Positions 35,621 through 46,443 are shown, numbered from the stretch's first letter. The stretch: 64,000 bases of DNA from Aporhodopirellula rubra (GCF_014192335.1 NZ_JACHXU010000023.1:1-64000); one strand, 5' to 3'. Translations and numbers: made by a program. Notes: generated by a model from the sequence alone, not told the origin.

Positions 35621-37711
35621 GTGACTCAGCCCCAACCAAGTAAAAGCGAAACGAAGATGCCCTGCGAAGACGTTTCTGACCCGTTACGCCGTCACGGCTA
35701 TTACCGAACCACCGCTGCGGCTCCGGAGATCCGCGTTGCCGATCCTGCGTTCAACGCTCAATCGTCGATCGAGATGGTGCAACGGTTCGATGACTCCGAT
35801 CTGATCGTTCTCCCGGAACTCGGGATGACGGGCTACACATGCGGCGACCTATTCGCCGTCGCACGATTGCTCGACGCGGCCAAGGACGCCTTGTTATCGC
35901 TCGCCGCTGCGACTGGCGATCAACCTGGCGTGGTGATCGCAGGACTCCCCATGACGGTCGGCACCAGCGTGATGAACGTCGCCGCGGTGCTGGGCGGTGG
36001 TCGCATCCATGGGGTCGTCCCCAAGACCTTCCTGCCGACGTACCGCGAATTTTACGAGGGGCGGCACTTCCGTGCGGCGAGTGATTCGGATCCGACGTCG
36101 GTCGAGATCGGCGGTGTCACGGTTCCGTTCGGGACAGACCTGTTGTTTCGTGACGGCGACGCGGTAATCGCGGTCGAAATCTGCGAAGACCTTTGGGTCC
36201 CCGTCCCACCGAGCAGCCACGCCGTCATCGCGGGCGCCAACGTGGTCGTCAATTTGTCTGCGAGCAACGAGACCGTCGGCAAAGCACAGTGGCGACGTGA
36301 CCTCGTGGTCAGCCAATCGGGACGACTCGTCTGCGGTTACGTTTACGCGTCCGCCGGTGGTGGCGAATCGACGAGCGACCTCGTCTTCGGCGGACATTGT
36401 TTGATTGCCGAAAACGGCGGGCTGCTCGGCCAATCCCGCCGAATCGGCGACGGGGAGATTCCCGTCCTGCCAGACACGACTTCGCTGACCCGCGACATCG
36501 ACCTGCAAAAGCTCGCCCACGACCGGCGAGTGATTGGCTCGTTCGACGACTTCCGCGATTCCCTGCCGCGTCCCTATCGCACGATTAATGTCGAGGCTCG
36601 AAGGACAACCGCGAGCGTAGAAAGTCGATTGCAATTGCAACGACGGATCGATCCGCACCCGTTCGTTCCCGACAATCCGGAAGAACGCGAGTCCCGCTGC
36701 GCCGAAATTCTTGCAATCCAAACGGGCGGCTTGGTGAAGCGACTCAGTGGATTGCCCGCGGACTTGACGCTATCGATCGGCGTTTCCGGAGGCCTCGACA
36801 GCACACTGGCGTTGCTCGTTGCGGCCGGAGCGGTTGACCATCTCGGACGTGATCGCTCCGTGATCAACGCGCTCGTGATGCCGGGTTTTGGTACGACCGA
36901 TCATACGCGAGAAAACGCGATCGACTTAGTCAAACGTCTCGGTGTCACGTGCCAAACCGTTGACATCCGGCAACTCTCGCTCGACACCTTCATCGGCCTC
37001 GAACATTCCCCGATGGGAATCAAAGTGGACGAGCAGACCGACGTCGCCAAACTACAACAACAATTGCAGGCCACCGACGACGATGCCTATGACCTCGTAT
37101 TCGAAAACGTCCAAGCCCGAATGCGGACGCTGCTGCTAATGAACAGTGGCTTTGTGCTGGGCACGGGCGACTTGAGCGAACAGGCACTCGGATGGAGCAC
37201 GTACAACGGCGATCACATGTCGATGTACAACGTCAACTGTTCCATCCCCAAAACGCTGGTCCGTTACTTGGTGCGATACATCGCCGACCATCGTTATGAC
37301 GAACCGATGCGAACGCTGTTGCACGAAATCGCCGACACGCCGATCTCGCCTGAACTGCTGCCACCGACCAAAGACGGCAAGATCCGTCAAAGCACCGAGG
37401 CGTCGCTCGGTCCGTACGAGTTGCACGACTTCTTCCTCTACCACTTCATCCGCGGCGGTTGCGATGCGTCCAAACTCGAGTTCCTGGCATTGCAAACCGA
37501 GTTCACTAAGCCGCACTCCCGCGACGTAATCGCAAAGACATTGCAAACGTTTATCAAGCGTTTCTTTACGAGCCAATACAAACGCAACTGTGTGCCCGAC
37601 GGCCCGAAGGTCGGTTCGGTTTCGTTATCTCCGCGCGGCGACTGGCGAATGCCCGCGGATGCTTCTTACAGCGCATTCATGCCAAACGCATGGGACAAGA
37701 ACGACTCATGA
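35621..37711 (+). CDS. nadE: Glutamine-dependent NAD+ synthetase
   Basis: NadE converts nicotinate adenine dinucleotide to NAD+ using ATP and ammonia from glutamine. The 696-residue protein has an N-terminal nitrilase-like glutaminase with catalytic triad in LPELGMTGY (Glu), [14 protein letters not shown] (Lys) and VEICEDLW (Cys). The C-terminal synthetase has the P-loop [14 protein letters not shown] near residue 384 and [12 protein letters not shown] near 510. Length is in the range for tunnelled bifunctional enzymes. Start GTG 35621 or ATG 35657; neither has a strong ribosome-binding site. Its stop overlaps the next gene's ATG as ATGA. Confidence 0.95.
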   Translation: MTQPQPSKSETKMPCEDVSDPLRRHGYYRTTAAAPEIRVADPAFNAQSSIEMVQRFDDSDLIVLPELGMTGYTCGDLFAVARLLDAAKDALLSLAAATGDQPGVVIAGLPMTVGTSVMNVAAVLGGGRIHGVVPKTFLPTYREFYEGRHFRAASDSDPTSVEIGGVTVPFGTDLLFRDGDAVIAVEICEDLWVPVPPSSHAVIAGANVVVNLSASNETVGKAQWRRDLVVSQSGRLVCGYVYASAGGGESTSDLVFGGHCLIAENGGLLGQSRRIGDGEIPVLPDTTSLTRDIDLQKLAHDRRVIGSFDDFRDSLPRPYRTINVEARRTTASVESRLQLQRRIDPHPFVPDNPEERESRCAEILAIQTGGLVKRLSGLPADLTLSIGVSGGLDSTLALLVAAGAVDHLGRDRSVINALVMPGFGTTDHTRENAIDLVKRLGVTCQTVDIRQLSLDTFIGLEHSPMGIKVDEQTDVAKLQQQLQATDDDAYDLVFENVQARMRTLLLMNSGFVLGTGDLSEQALGWSTYNGDHMSMYNVNCSIPKTLVRYLVRYIADHRYDEPMRTLLHEIADTPISPELLPPTKDGKIRQSTEASLGPYELHDFFLYHFIRGGCDASKLEFLALQTEFTKPHSRDVIAKTLQTFIKRFFTSQYKRNCVPDGPKVGSVSLSPRGDWRMPADASYSAFMPNAWDKNDS

Positions 37712-38187
37712 AAATTTGGATTGATGCCGATGCGGCGCCGAACGACGTCAAAACAATTGTCTTTCGTGCTGCCACACGCCTAAACATCGAAACCATTTTG
37801 GTCGCCAACCAAAAGATCGCGGCGCCCGCCAACGCCACAACGGTGCGATCAGTCGTCGTACGCGAAGGCGCCGATCAAGCCGACCGGTACATCGTCAAAC
37901 ACGGCGAACCGATGGAGATCGCAATCACCGCCGATCTTCCTCTCGCCGGCGACCTTGTCGAAAAGGGACTCATGGTCATCGACCCACGCGGTGAGGAATA
38001 CTCAATCGCGAACATCGCGAGCCGGTTGTCGATGCGAAACTTCATGGACGAACTCCGCGGCACCGGCATGGTCACCGGCGGCAGTGCCCCCTACGGCGAC
38101 AAAGACAAAAAAGCCTTCGCGGCCACCTTTGACCGCCTCCTGCAAAAAGGAATTCGCCACTTCGCGAAACAAGCCAACGCCGAATAA
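37708..38187 (+). CDS. YaiI/YqxD (DUF188) family protein
   Basis: A 159-residue cytoplasmic protein of the UPF0178/DUF188 family, which has a PIN-like fold and possible nuclease function. Motifs are [15 protein letters not shown] at the start, [19 protein letters not shown] near 65 and [14 protein letters not shown] near 127; the family aspartates are kept. Start ATG 37708 overlaps the nadE stop, so it is translated from the same transcript. Link to NAD metabolism is not established. High confidence for family, low for function. Confidence 0.93.
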   Translation: MKIWIDADAAPNDVKTIVFRAATRLNIETILVANQKIAAPANATTVRSVVVREGADQADRYIVKHGEPMEIAITADLPLAGDLVEKGLMVIDPRGEEYSIANIASRLSMRNFMDELRGTGMVTGGSAPYGDKDKKAFAATFDRLLQKGIRHFAKQANAE

Positions 38188-38304
38188 GTCGCCAACTTTT
38201 TCGCTCACACAGTCTTCTCGGCACGACACGGCGTGCCTGCCACAGTCACGTCGAGACGACCTTCAATCGCCACTTCGCCCTATGAGACCCGGCAAAACGA
38301 TTAT

Positions 38305-38871
38305 CTAGAAGAAGCCAGCCACTTTCTCGGTCGTCGCGATGCCGACGATGACACCGCCGATCGCGCCGAACAAATGCCCGTCCCAGGACACCGAGGATCC
38401 GAATGACGGGATCACGCCGCCGAGCAAACTGCCGCCGAAGAACAATCCCACCACGACGGCAACGGCAAGCGAAACGAATTGTTTCTCGCGGATACCGACG
38501 ATCATTAAAAACGTGATCAGCCCGAAGACCAACCCGCTCGCCCCGACGTGATTGGCCGAGCGTCCAAAACACCACAACAGCACGCCGCCGCAGACCACAA
38601 TCCCAACCACGGCTTCCCACGGGCGTTCTCGCGTCAACACAGTCAACGACAGCAAGATGGCGACGGGAATCGTGTTCCCAATCAAGTGCCCAATACCCGC
38701 GTGAAGAAACGGCATGAACGCGATCCCAGGAATCCGTCGTACCGTCCGAGGAACCAAACCCAAATCAAGCAACGATCCGGGGACGACGAAGTCAAGCAAA
38801 TACACCACCCACATCACGGCAACGAAAGCAGCAACCGGATACAGCGTTTGAGACATGTTGGATGACGGCAT
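38305..38871 (-). CDS. Rhomboid-family intramembrane serine protease
   Basis: A 188-residue polytopic inner-membrane protease of the small bacterial rhomboid class. Six hydrophobic segments are visible. The catalytic Ser lies in HVGASGLVFG near residue 110 and the catalytic His in SWDGHLFGAIGG near 165; HAGIGHLIGN near 57 supports the membrane core. Rhomboids cleave single-pass membrane proteins within or near the bilayer. ATG at 38871 or the one five codons later is used; a longer frame begins with a non-hydrophobic stretch. Confidence 0.9.
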   Translation of the reverse strand: MPSSNMSQTLYPVAAFVAVMWVVYLLDFVVPGSLLDLGLVPRTVRRIPGIAFMPFLHAGIGHLIGNTIPVAILLSLTVLTRERPWEAVVGIVVCGGVLLWCFGRSANHVGASGLVFGLITFLMIVGIREKQFVSLAVAVVVGLFFGGSLLGGVIPSFGSSVSWDGHLFGAIGGVIVGIATTEKVAGFF

Positions 38872-39007
38872 AACAGGGCGTGCGAGTTTGCAAGATGAAG
38901 AGGGCCCCGCCAATCTATCAGCCACACCCATCGACGGCCACGCTGAACGAACAATAACACTCGGCCTCCGATTCGAGAAACCTTCTCGATTGAAGTCCGG
39001 TCACGCG

Positions 39008-40054
39008 TTATTCGCCGGACGAGGGAGTGACGGGGGCTTGGTTCAGTCTGCGCAACAGATTTCGAACGTAGACACCCGAATGTGTGAGGTCACTTTGCGA
39101 CCACCCTCCCGTCGATCGTGCGCGCGGAATCAGTGCCGCACAAGTCTCCTCTTTGTCACCGATGCACCACTTGCACCAACTGATTTTGCGATCTTCCATC
39201 CACTTCACCCATCGATCCCATTCGGGAAGATCCAATTTGCCGAGACCGGACGCCTCGCAACCCCCGTACTCAGACACGAACAGCGGCAGCCCTTTTGACA
39301 ATGCGTAATCGGCGTTATCACGCAGCGATTGCTTGTGAGTCCCGGCGTAGAAATGCAGCGCGTACATCACGTTCGCAACGCCATCGATCGGATCGTCCGC
39401 CGCCAAGTGAACATCCTGGTCCCAATGAGGACTGCCAACGAGAATGATGTTATCGGGATCGACTTCGCGAATCGCCGCAATGATCGACTCGGCGTACTGC
39501 TTGACTTCTTCCCACGTGTCACCCTCAGGCTCATTGTAGATCTCGTAGATCACGTTGGGATGGGCACCGTACGTCTGTGCCATCTCAACGAAAAACTCCT
39601 TTGACTCATCGAGATGCTTCGAGGCATTGTGATCGTGCCAGTCGATAATCACATACATTCCATTTTGAATGCACGCATCCACCACCGTCTTCACAATCTG
39701 TTTGGCCTCTTCGCTGGATTGCAAATAGCCGCCACGGGGTTCGATCCCCATCGCCGCTCGCAATACGGTGCAATTCCAATCGTCACGCAACCAGGACACG
39801 ACATCCGCGTTCCAAAATTGCGGCCACCAAACATGCCACCCAAAACTCATCCCACGCAAAACAATCGGTGCACCCGCCGAGTCCACTAACTGTGTTCCCG
39901 AAACCGACAACTGCCCGTGCTCGGCAACAAAATCGCCTGAGCGAGACTGGGCAAACGTGTTGGTGACACAAACCAGAAACGCACCGACCAACAACATCGC
40001 TCTGGTGAGAGGCGTCTGCGCAGCCGTGCGATCGAATCGAATAAATCCCGTCAT
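39008..40054 (-). CDS. Secreted glycoside hydrolase family 5 enzyme
   Basis: A 348-residue exported endo-glycanase of family GH5. A signal peptide spans about residues 14-35 (LTRAMLLVGAFLVCVTNTFAQ). The TIM barrel shows GMSFGWHVWWPQFW near 68, the acid-base Glu in VIYEIYNEPEG near 168, and the nucleophile Glu in LPLFVSEYGG near 262. It most likely cleaves beta-1,4-linked glucan or mannan chains; substrate uncertain. It is 285 bp downstream of the GH3 gene and follows the TRAP operon on the same strand, so a common catabolic role is likely. ATG 40054 chosen to give a normal signal. Confidence 0.94.
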   Translation of the reverse strand: MTGFIRFDRTAAQTPLTRAMLLVGAFLVCVTNTFAQSRSGDFVAEHGQLSVSGTQLVDSAGAPIVLRGMSFGWHVWWPQFWNADVVSWLRDDWNCTVLRAAMGIEPRGGYLQSSEEAKQIVKTVVDACIQNGMYVIIDWHDHNASKHLDESKEFFVEMAQTYGAHPNVIYEIYNEPEGDTWEEVKQYAESIIAAIREVDPDNIILVGSPHWDQDVHLAADDPIDGVANVMYALHFYAGTHKQSLRDNADYALSKGLPLFVSEYGGCEASGLGKLDLPEWDRWVKWMEDRKISWCKWCIGDKEETCAALIPRARSTGGWSQSDLTHSGVYVRNLLRRLNQAPVTPSSGE

Positions 40055-40339
40055 GCTTTTCTCACGTGGTCCCACTCCAAAATCTCCATCTCCGGCGACG
40101 CCGATGCTCACCATAAAACCCGGGCGGTCGATCGCGACTCACCTTTGACTCACTCATCACCATGAAATGACGCCGAACCGCGAGACAACGATATCCCGCA
40201 TTCAGGTTGCATGCGCCATCAACTCTGGCTGCCTCTTCGCGAGGCCACCTATTCTCGAACCAGTTTAGTTGCGAAAACACCTCGTCACTTAGTCGCGTAG
40301 CCAAGTAGTTGCTACTCGCCCAGCGACTCACTCGTGCAG

Positions 40340-42736
40340 CTACTTAATCGTGAAGCTGCCCTTCTGTTGGATCCCGCCTTCTCCAGACGAGTCACTGATC
40401 ATCACGTCAAAACGACCGGGTTCGACCACCCACTCGTTTTCACGGTTGAGCATCTTCAAATCTCGCTTTGGCGACAATTTGAATTGGACCGTCTTCGATT
40501 CGCCTGCCTCGAGTGAAACCCGTTCGAACCCACGCAAGAGTTGCTCGAACGGAGCCACCGACGCCACCGCATCTTTGATGTAAAGTTGCACCACGGCGTC
40601 GCCCTCACGGTCTCCCGCGTTGGCAACTTTGCAGGTTACCGTGATCTCATCGTCCGCAGTCGGTTCAGCCGGCGTAATCTCGAGGTCCTCGTACTCGAAC
40701 GTTGTGTAGCTCAGCCCAAAGCCGAAATAATACAACGGACCGAGCACGCGTGTGGTTCCCCATCCGTTGGGATCGTGGCGAGCCTCCTGTTTGGACCACG
40801 CACCATTGCGGTGGGGGACAGCCAACGGAATCTGGCCGACTGTTTTTGGAAACGTAATCGGCAATTTTCCACCGGGGTTGTTTTGCCCGAAGACCGTCTC
40901 GGCTACCGCCTGGCCGACCTTCTCGCCACCGTGCCAGCAAACCAAGATGCCGTTTGCGTACTTGTCGATCCAATTCACGCTCGCGGCCCGACCGATCATC
41001 AACACAACCACAACCGGCTTGCCCGTCTTCACCATTTCTTGGACCAAGAGATCTTGATGACCAGGAAGGTTCAGGTCCGTCCGGGAACGCGATTCACCGA
41101 CGGTGTCATCGTTATCTCCCATCACGCAAACGATCACGTCTGCCTTCTTCGCCGCCTCGATCGCCTCGTTCAGTTTCGCTTGTTCTTCGTCATTGGGCGG
41201 TTGGGGCAGAATTCCCGAACCAGGAAATGTCGCGTCATAGTAATCGACGCCTGCGGAGTGAATCACGTCGGCCCGATCACCGAGGAACGCCTTAATGCCA
41301 GCCAACGGTGTGACCACATCCGACGTACCGGGTCCGTACCGACTGATCATGGGTGATGCGTCATCGGACGCCGGGCCGGTGACCAGCACGGTGCCACAGG
41401 TGTCGGGGCTCAGCGGCAGGACGCCGTCATTTTTGAGCAACACCATCGCCTCACGTGCGGCCCGTAAAGTGACCGCTTCGTTCGCGTCGGTGTGAACGAT
41501 CGACGGTGCGGCTTCGGCGTCCACGAACGGACGATCGAATAACCCCAACTCGAACTTCACTCGCAATACATCGCCAACACGTGCGTCAACCGTTTCCTCC
41601 GAAATGCGTCCGTCCGCAATCACCTTCCGCAACGGCACGATGAAGTCTTCTACTTTCTTGAACGTTGTCCGAACGTTCATTCCCGCATTGACCGCGAGAG
41701 CGATCGCCGCTTCGAAATCCTCGGCGACTTCGTGCTGTTCGTGCAAACGCGAAACCGCACCACTGTCGGAAACGACATACCCGTTGAATCCATACGTGTC
41801 ACGCAATAACTCCGTCAGAAAGTACCGACTGCCCGTGACAGGCACACCGTCGTAGGTGTTGTACGAACTCATCGCGCCCTTCGGATGGGCTTCCGTAATT
41901 ACCTTTTCGAACGGGTGCAGCAAGATCTCGTGCATGTCCCGAAACGGAATTTGAGGATCGGTGCGGGCTCGTCCGTCACGACCGCCGTGAGGAGTGCTGT
42001 AGGCGGCGAAGTGCTTGACCGTCGAGGCAACGCCCTGCGACTGAATCCCAAGTGTTTGCTGCTTGCCGAGTTCGCCGACGAGATAGGGCGACTCACCGTA
42101 GCACTCGATCGTTCGTCCCCATCGTGGGTCGCGGACGACGTCCAAGATTGGCGAATAGATGTTCGTGTACCCTAATGACTTAGCTTCCTTTCCCGTGATT
42201 TCGCCAATCTGACGAACGAGATTACGATCCCATGTCGCACCAATCCCGATCTGGCTCGGGAAGTTACTCGCGAGCGTGTGGCAAAGCCCTCTAATCCCCT
42301 CATTGGTGAAGTCCACGGGAATGCCCAACCGAGTTTCCTCGATGAACCACCGCTGAATAAGATTCAACAATTCGGCGTGTTCGACATGTCCGGTCATGTC
42401 CATCACCTGACGAACACCGTTGGCGTGCTCGTCAATATTCGCGATACCGTCTTTCCAAACGCGGTTCTTCCAATCTTCGGTCGGGTGCGTCGTTTTGAGA
42501 ACCCGTTTGTGACCGTAGATGGTTCCCATCTGCGCGGTCTTTTCGTCCATGTTCATCCGACCAATCAAATCGGCGACACGTTCTTCGACGGGTAGCTCTG
42601 GATTCTCATACGGATCCATTTCACCGTTCTTGTTCCGGTCGATCCATCCGTCATGGTAAATCCCATCCGCGAAGGATGTCCCGCCGAGCAACAGCACGCT
42701 CATAAAGGCGATCAGCAATTTCATGTTGTGCATCAT
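40340..42736 (-). CDS. Glycoside hydrolase family 3 (beta-glucosidase type)
   Basis: A 798-residue exported exo-glycosidase of family GH3. The signal covers about residues 1-24 (LLIAFMSVLLLGGTSFADG). The TIM-barrel domain has IGATWDRNLV near 170 and the nucleophile Asp in GYVVSDSGAVSRL near 320. The alpha/beta sandwich with CVMGDNDDTVGESRSRTD follows near 545, and the C-terminal fibronectin-III-like domain holds ITVTCKVANAGDREG. It would release glucose or xylose from oligosaccharides in the periplasm. ATG 42736 is preceded by GAGAG. It lies between the TRAP genes and GH5 gene on one strand. Confidence 0.96.
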   Translation of the reverse strand: MMHNMKLLIAFMSVLLLGGTSFADGIYHDGWIDRNKNGEMDPYENPELPVEERVADLIGRMNMDEKTAQMGTIYGHKRVLKTTHPTEDWKNRVWKDGIANIDEHANGVRQVMDMTGHVEHAELLNLIQRWFIEETRLGIPVDFTNEGIRGLCHTLASNFPSQIGIGATWDRNLVRQIGEITGKEAKSLGYTNIYSPILDVVRDPRWGRTIECYGESPYLVGELGKQQTLGIQSQGVASTVKHFAAYSTPHGGRDGRARTDPQIPFRDMHEILLHPFEKVITEAHPKGAMSSYNTYDGVPVTGSRYFLTELLRDTYGFNGYVVSDSGAVSRLHEQHEVAEDFEAAIALAVNAGMNVRTTFKKVEDFIVPLRKVIADGRISEETVDARVGDVLRVKFELGLFDRPFVDAEAAPSIVHTDANEAVTLRAAREAMVLLKNDGVLPLSPDTCGTVLVTGPASDDASPMISRYGPGTSDVVTPLAGIKAFLGDRADVIHSAGVDYYDATFPGSGILPQPPNDEEQAKLNEAIEAAKKADVIVCVMGDNDDTVGESRSRTDLNLPGHQDLLVQEMVKTGKPVVVVLMIGRAASVNWIDKYANGILVCWHGGEKVGQAVAETVFGQNNPGGKLPITFPKTVGQIPLAVPHRNGAWSKQEARHDPNGWGTTRVLGPLYYFGFGLSYTTFEYEDLEITPAEPTADDEITVTCKVANAGDREGDAVVQLYIKDAVASVAPFEQLLRGFERVSLEAGESKTVQFKLSPKRDLKMLNRENEWVVEPGRFDVMISDSSGEGGIQQKGSFTIK

Positions 42737-42872
42737 TACGTCTCTCAAAATTTTCCAAGTAGCGATGTGTGCGTCTTCGAACCCAATCGAACTCGCTTGA
42801 CAACGCAAAACGTCTCATTCGTTTTGACTATTTCTCACGACCAACCGGGATCTGAGGCAAATTAATTTTCAA

Positions 42873-44339
42873 TCATTGTTCGATTGGCTTTTCACCCATA
42901 AAGAACGCCTTTTCGACTTCGGCTTCTTTCAACTGTTTTGTCTGCACCGGCAACCAGAGCGATACGGAGGGGACATAGGTGATGACCATCAACGCGACCA
43001 CCATGGCGCTAAAGAACGGCAACATTGTCGGAGTCACTTTCGCAATCGACGTCTTGCCGACACCGCACCCGATGAACAAACACGTGCCGACCGGAGGCGT
43101 GCAAAGCCCGATGCACAGATTGGCGATCATCATGATTCCAAAGTGAACCGGATGCATGCCCAACGTTGTCACCACCGGCAAGAAGATCGGCGTGAAAATC
43201 AGCACCGCCGGAGTCATGTCCATGAACGTCCCGACCAGGATCAGCAACAGGTTGATCAACAAAAGAATCACGAGCGGGTTGTCAGAAACGTCCAACAAAG
43301 TCGCACTGACCGTTTGAGGAATGTTGGCCATCGTCATGATCCAGCTCATCCCGGAACTGGCACCGATCAACAACATCACCACCGCCGTCGTGATTCCGGA
43401 CTCCAACAGAATCGACGGCAACTCCGATGTTCTGATTTCGCGATAAACCAACACCGACAACACAAAGGAGTAGACCACCGCGATCGCGGCCGCCTCGGTT
43501 GCGGTGAAGATCCCACCAAGGATCCCACCGATCACAATCACGATCAACAACAACGTGAAGAACGCTCGACGAAACGTCGTAAAACAGCCCAGGCAAACGC
43601 ACGTCAACGCACCAGCGATCGCCGCCGTGGCGAGCAATCCGATGCGAGGCGACATCATGGCGGTCACAAGCGTCGCGCCAATCACCGACGTCGCGACGAT
43701 CGGCTTCCATTTCGCCATCTCGATCACTTCGCCACGATAACCGGCAAAGATCGAGATCACTCCGGCAACAAACATGATGCACAATCCCGACAACACCCCC
43801 GGCAGCACTCCTGCCATGAACATTGCCGCGATCGAAACCGACCCCGCTGCAACGGAATACACGATCATGATATTGCTAGGCGGGATCATCAGCCCCGTGG
43901 TTGCGGCCGTGGTTGTGACGGCGATGTTGAATTCACGCGAGTATCCCTTCCGGTTCATTTCCGGGATCATGAACCCGCCCACGGATGAAACCGCTGCGGC
44001 CGCCGATCCCGAAATCGAACCGAACAACATGCACGTCAGCGTGTTGACGTATCCGAGTCCGCCGGGCAACCTCCCGACCAAAGTGGCGGCAAAGTCAATC
44101 AATCGCCGCGCGAGACCACCTTTGCCCATCAAGTGTCCCGACAAGATAAAAAACGGAATCGCCAACAACGCGAAACTGTTCACCCCGCTGACCATGCGCG
44201 ACGCCAACACGACCGATGGGTCCGAGCCTTCAGCGAGAATCGCCACAAAACTCGCCAACGCAATCGCAACAGCGATGGGAACGTTCAACACGAGCAAGAC
44301 CGCAAAGGTCACAATCAAGATCAACGCGACGCTGCCCAT
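42873..44339 (-). CDS. dctM: TRAP transporter large permease, DctM type
   Basis: The 488-residue large membrane subunit of a tripartite ATP-independent periplasmic transporter. It has about 12 hydrophobic segments, with typical landmarks ALLAIPFFILSGHLMGKGGLA near 57, TTTAATTGLMIPPSN near 152 and FGIMMIANLCIGLCTPPVG near 412. It uses the sodium or proton gradient to import organic acids delivered by DctP. Its ATG shares one base with the stop of dctQ (TGATG). Three genes dctP-dctQ-dctM are in the usual order. Confidence 0.96.
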   Translation of the reverse strand: MGSVALILIVTFAVLLVLNVPIAVAIALASFVAILAEGSDPSVVLASRMVSGVNSFALLAIPFFILSGHLMGKGGLARRLIDFAATLVGRLPGGLGYVNTLTCMLFGSISGSAAAAVSSVGGFMIPEMNRKGYSREFNIAVTTTAATTGLMIPPSNIMIVYSVAAGSVSIAAMFMAGVLPGVLSGLCIMFVAGVISIFAGYRGEVIEMAKWKPIVATSVIGATLVTAMMSPRIGLLATAAIAGALTCVCLGCFTTFRRAFFTLLLIVIVIGGILGGIFTATEAAAIAVVYSFVLSVLVYREIRTSELPSILLESGITTAVVMLLIGASSGMSWIMTMANIPQTVSATLLDVSDNPLVILLLINLLLILVGTFMDMTPAVLIFTPIFLPVVTTLGMHPVHFGIMMIANLCIGLCTPPVGTCLFIGCGVGKTSIAKVTPTMLPFFSAMVVALMVITYVPSVSLWLPVQTKQLKEAEVEKAFFMGEKPIEQ

Positions 44340-44851
44340 CAGTCCACCTTCTCGGTTTCTTCATCGCAGCCGAGCCGAAGCGTTTCCAACAGGTTGTTGA
44401 TCGTAAACAGCACCATGAAACAACCCGCAACCGGAATCACGAGGTAGATGTATCCCATCTTCCATCCGAGTGCCGGAGTCGTTTGATTGAGAACCAAGGC
44501 GTCGTAAACGACTCGCCCGCCACCGAGAATAAAAATCGAGATCGCAAAGAACAAAACCACCACATGGCTCAGCAATTGAAGGTTCCGCCGAACGCTCTGC
44601 TCAAACTTACCGACAAAGTAATCCACCCCGAGATGGCTCTTCGTCTCGAACGCGACCGCGCCCCCCAGCAAGGCAACCCAGATCAGCAGAAACCGGGCAA
44701 GCTCCTCCGTCCAACTCGCCTGCTCACCGCCGACATACCGAGTGAGAACTCCCCATACGACGTCGAACACGAGCAGCGTCATCGCGACGATCAACAGAAA
44801 TTGCAGGATCTTCGTGAGTCCGTCGGTAATCTTTTTTAATACAAGATACAT
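44339..44851 (-). CDS. dctQ: TRAP transporter small permease, DctQ type
   Basis: A 170-residue integral membrane protein with four predicted helices: about residues 15-35, 47-66, 89-109 and 133-153. The conserved WTEELARFLLIWVALLGGAVAF segment near 48-69 is typical for DctQ. It scaffolds the large permease and DctP docking. It begins 13 bases after dctP ends and overlaps dctM by one base. Confidence 0.94.
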   Translation of the reverse strand: MYLVLKKITDGLTKILQFLLIVAMTLLVFDVVWGVLTRYVGGEQASWTEELARFLLIWVALLGGAVAFETKSHLGVDYFVGKFEQSVRRNLQLLSHVVVLFFAISIFILGGGRVVYDALVLNQTTPALGWKMGYIYLVIPVAGCFMVLFTINNLLETLRLGCDEETEKVD

Positions 44852-44864
44852 TCGTTTTCACGCT

Positions 44865-45884
44865 CTAATTCAAACTACCGATTCGATCGAGCAATGATTT
44901 GATGTCCGGGTTTTCGATTTGATCGAGCATCGGCTGCACTTTCTCCGCGAACGCCTCGACGTCGACGTCGTAGATCGTCACGCCCTCCGCTTTCGCTTTC
45001 TCGAGCGCCGCGTCCGTTTCCTTGCGCCAGAGCTCTCGCTGGAAAACCGCCGACTCCGACGCCGCCTGCTGCAACCATTGCTGTTGTTGCTCGGTCATGG
45101 ATTCCCACACAGGAAGACTCATGAACAGCATGTCGGGAACGCGAGAATGGCCGTCGAGCGAAAAGTGTTTACAGACCTCGTAGTGCTTGTTCGTTGAAAA
45201 ACTCGGTGCGTTATTTTCGGCCCCATCAACGGTGCCTTGCGCGAGTGCGGAATACAATTCGCCCCAAGCGATTGGCGTGGGTGCCCCGCCCATTGCCTTG
45301 ACCATTTCGATTGCCGTCGCGCTGTTCATGACCCGAATTTTTTTTCCTTTCAAATCCTCGGGCGTGCGAATCGGACTCGACTTCGTATAGAAGTTCCGAC
45401 TGCCCGCGTCGTAATAACAAAGTCCCCGCAGATATTTCTGCTCGCCTTTACGGAGCAATTCTTGACCGAGCTCACCTTCGAGCACGTTCCAAAAATGGGT
45501 CTCATCACGAAAGACATAAGGCAGACTGAACACGGCCATTGACGGTATAAAATTCTCTAACGCCGCAGCCGATATCTTCGTCATCGCCAGCGAACCGTTC
45601 TGCAATTGTTCAATGCACTCGGTTTCCGACCCCAACACCGCGCTGGGATAGATGTCGACCGTCATCGTTCCGCCTGACAATTCCTCCAGCCGATTTTTCA
45701 TCGATTCCATCGCCAGATGAACCGGGTGCTTGGTGTCGAGACCATGGCCGAGTTTCAGCACCTTCTGAGTCGACCGATCTCCACCACTCGACTTCTGAAC
45801 ACGCAAATAGCTGGCAAACCCAACGGTCGCCAAAAATACGCCGATCAGCAAACCTGCAACAAAACTGGACCATGCTTTAGTCAT
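44865..45884 (-). CDS. dctP: TRAP transporter substrate-binding protein, DctP type
   Basis: A 339-residue periplasmic solute-binding protein. A hydrophobic N-terminal segment at 8-26 (FVAGLLIGVFLATVGFA) either is cleaved or anchors the protein. The mature part shows LGHGLDTKHPVHLAMESMKN near 43, SLPYVFRDETHFWNV near 120, the substrate-binding Arg in GKKIRVMNSATAIEMVKAMG near 180 and ALAQGTVDGAENN near 210. The last pattern is typical of DctP proteins for sugar acids and C4-dicarboxylates; position in a glycosidase locus makes uronates or aldonates plausible. First gene of the operon. Confidence 0.95.
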   Translation of the reverse strand: MTKAWSSFVAGLLIGVFLATVGFASYLRVQKSSGGDRSTQKVLKLGHGLDTKHPVHLAMESMKNRLEELSGGTMTVDIYPSAVLGSETECIEQLQNGSLAMTKISAAALENFIPSMAVFSLPYVFRDETHFWNVLEGELGQELLRKGEQKYLRGLCYYDAGSRNFYTKSSPIRTPEDLKGKKIRVMNSATAIEMVKAMGGAPTPIAWGELYSALAQGTVDGAENNAPSFSTNKHYEVCKHFSLDGHSRVPDMLFMSLPVWESMTEQQQQWLQQAASESAVFQRELWRKETDAALEKAKAEGVTIYDVDVEAFAEKVQPMLDQIENPDIKSLLDRIGSLN

Positions 45885-46443
45885 GACTCAACAATCACAT
45901 TTCTTAACAACAAAGGGGAGCAATCAGACCAGAAGATTCGATAACGCCGATTTGACAAGCACACGCAAGCGATGCCTCGGCGAATTCAAATAAGCGGCAT
46001 CGATGGCCCAACAATACCGTGCAGCCAAAGTCACCGCGTCGGACAAAGGGAGACGAGCCGGCCACCGCTGGCCACCATGCGACTCAACGTAATCGGTGCG
46101 CGGGCGATCTACTACGGAGCAACATCGCCGCATTTCTCGCCCCGTGAGGGGAAGATTCCCGCCGCATCTTGGAGCCTGCACACTTTCGCGTCAAGTGTCG
46201 CACCGACCTCGAATGCAAAGTCGAAGACTCCCCGTCCGCCTGCGCACGACACGAATCCACGTACCTGCGACAAACGATCGCACATCGCGGCATGCTCCAT
46301 CGCAGCACTGCGGAATGCGTCGACACAGTGAAACGATGCGGCGGCGGGGAACGCCGTCAGTTGCCTTGCCCACTGCGATCCGATCGAACCGGACTCGCTC
46401 ACGTTCTACGCGACGTGAGCCCGACAGTGACCGCATCGATCGG
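45885..46443. other. Upstream region of TRAP operon and spacer
   Basis: About 560 bases. The left part must include the dctP promoter, transcribed leftwards. A frame at 46112-46402 on the minus strand, 41 bp after the lipid-kinase gene, is open but has no recognisable homology or signal and is not called. No RNA gene seen. Confidence 0.4.

Noticed and set aside
39730..39750. tRNA-like GGTTCGATCCCC
   Set aside because: It resembles a T-arm but lies within the GH5 coding sequence, with no acceptor, D or anticodon arms at proper distance.
42876..43988. A 370-codon plus-strand frame rich in Arg, His and Asp
   Set aside because: Antisense to dctM, whose family identity is unambiguous.
46112..46402. 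A 96-codon minus-strand frame after the lipid-kinase gene
   Set aside because: Correct strand and spacing but no recognisable motif, signal peptide or ribosome-binding site; kept only as a possibility.
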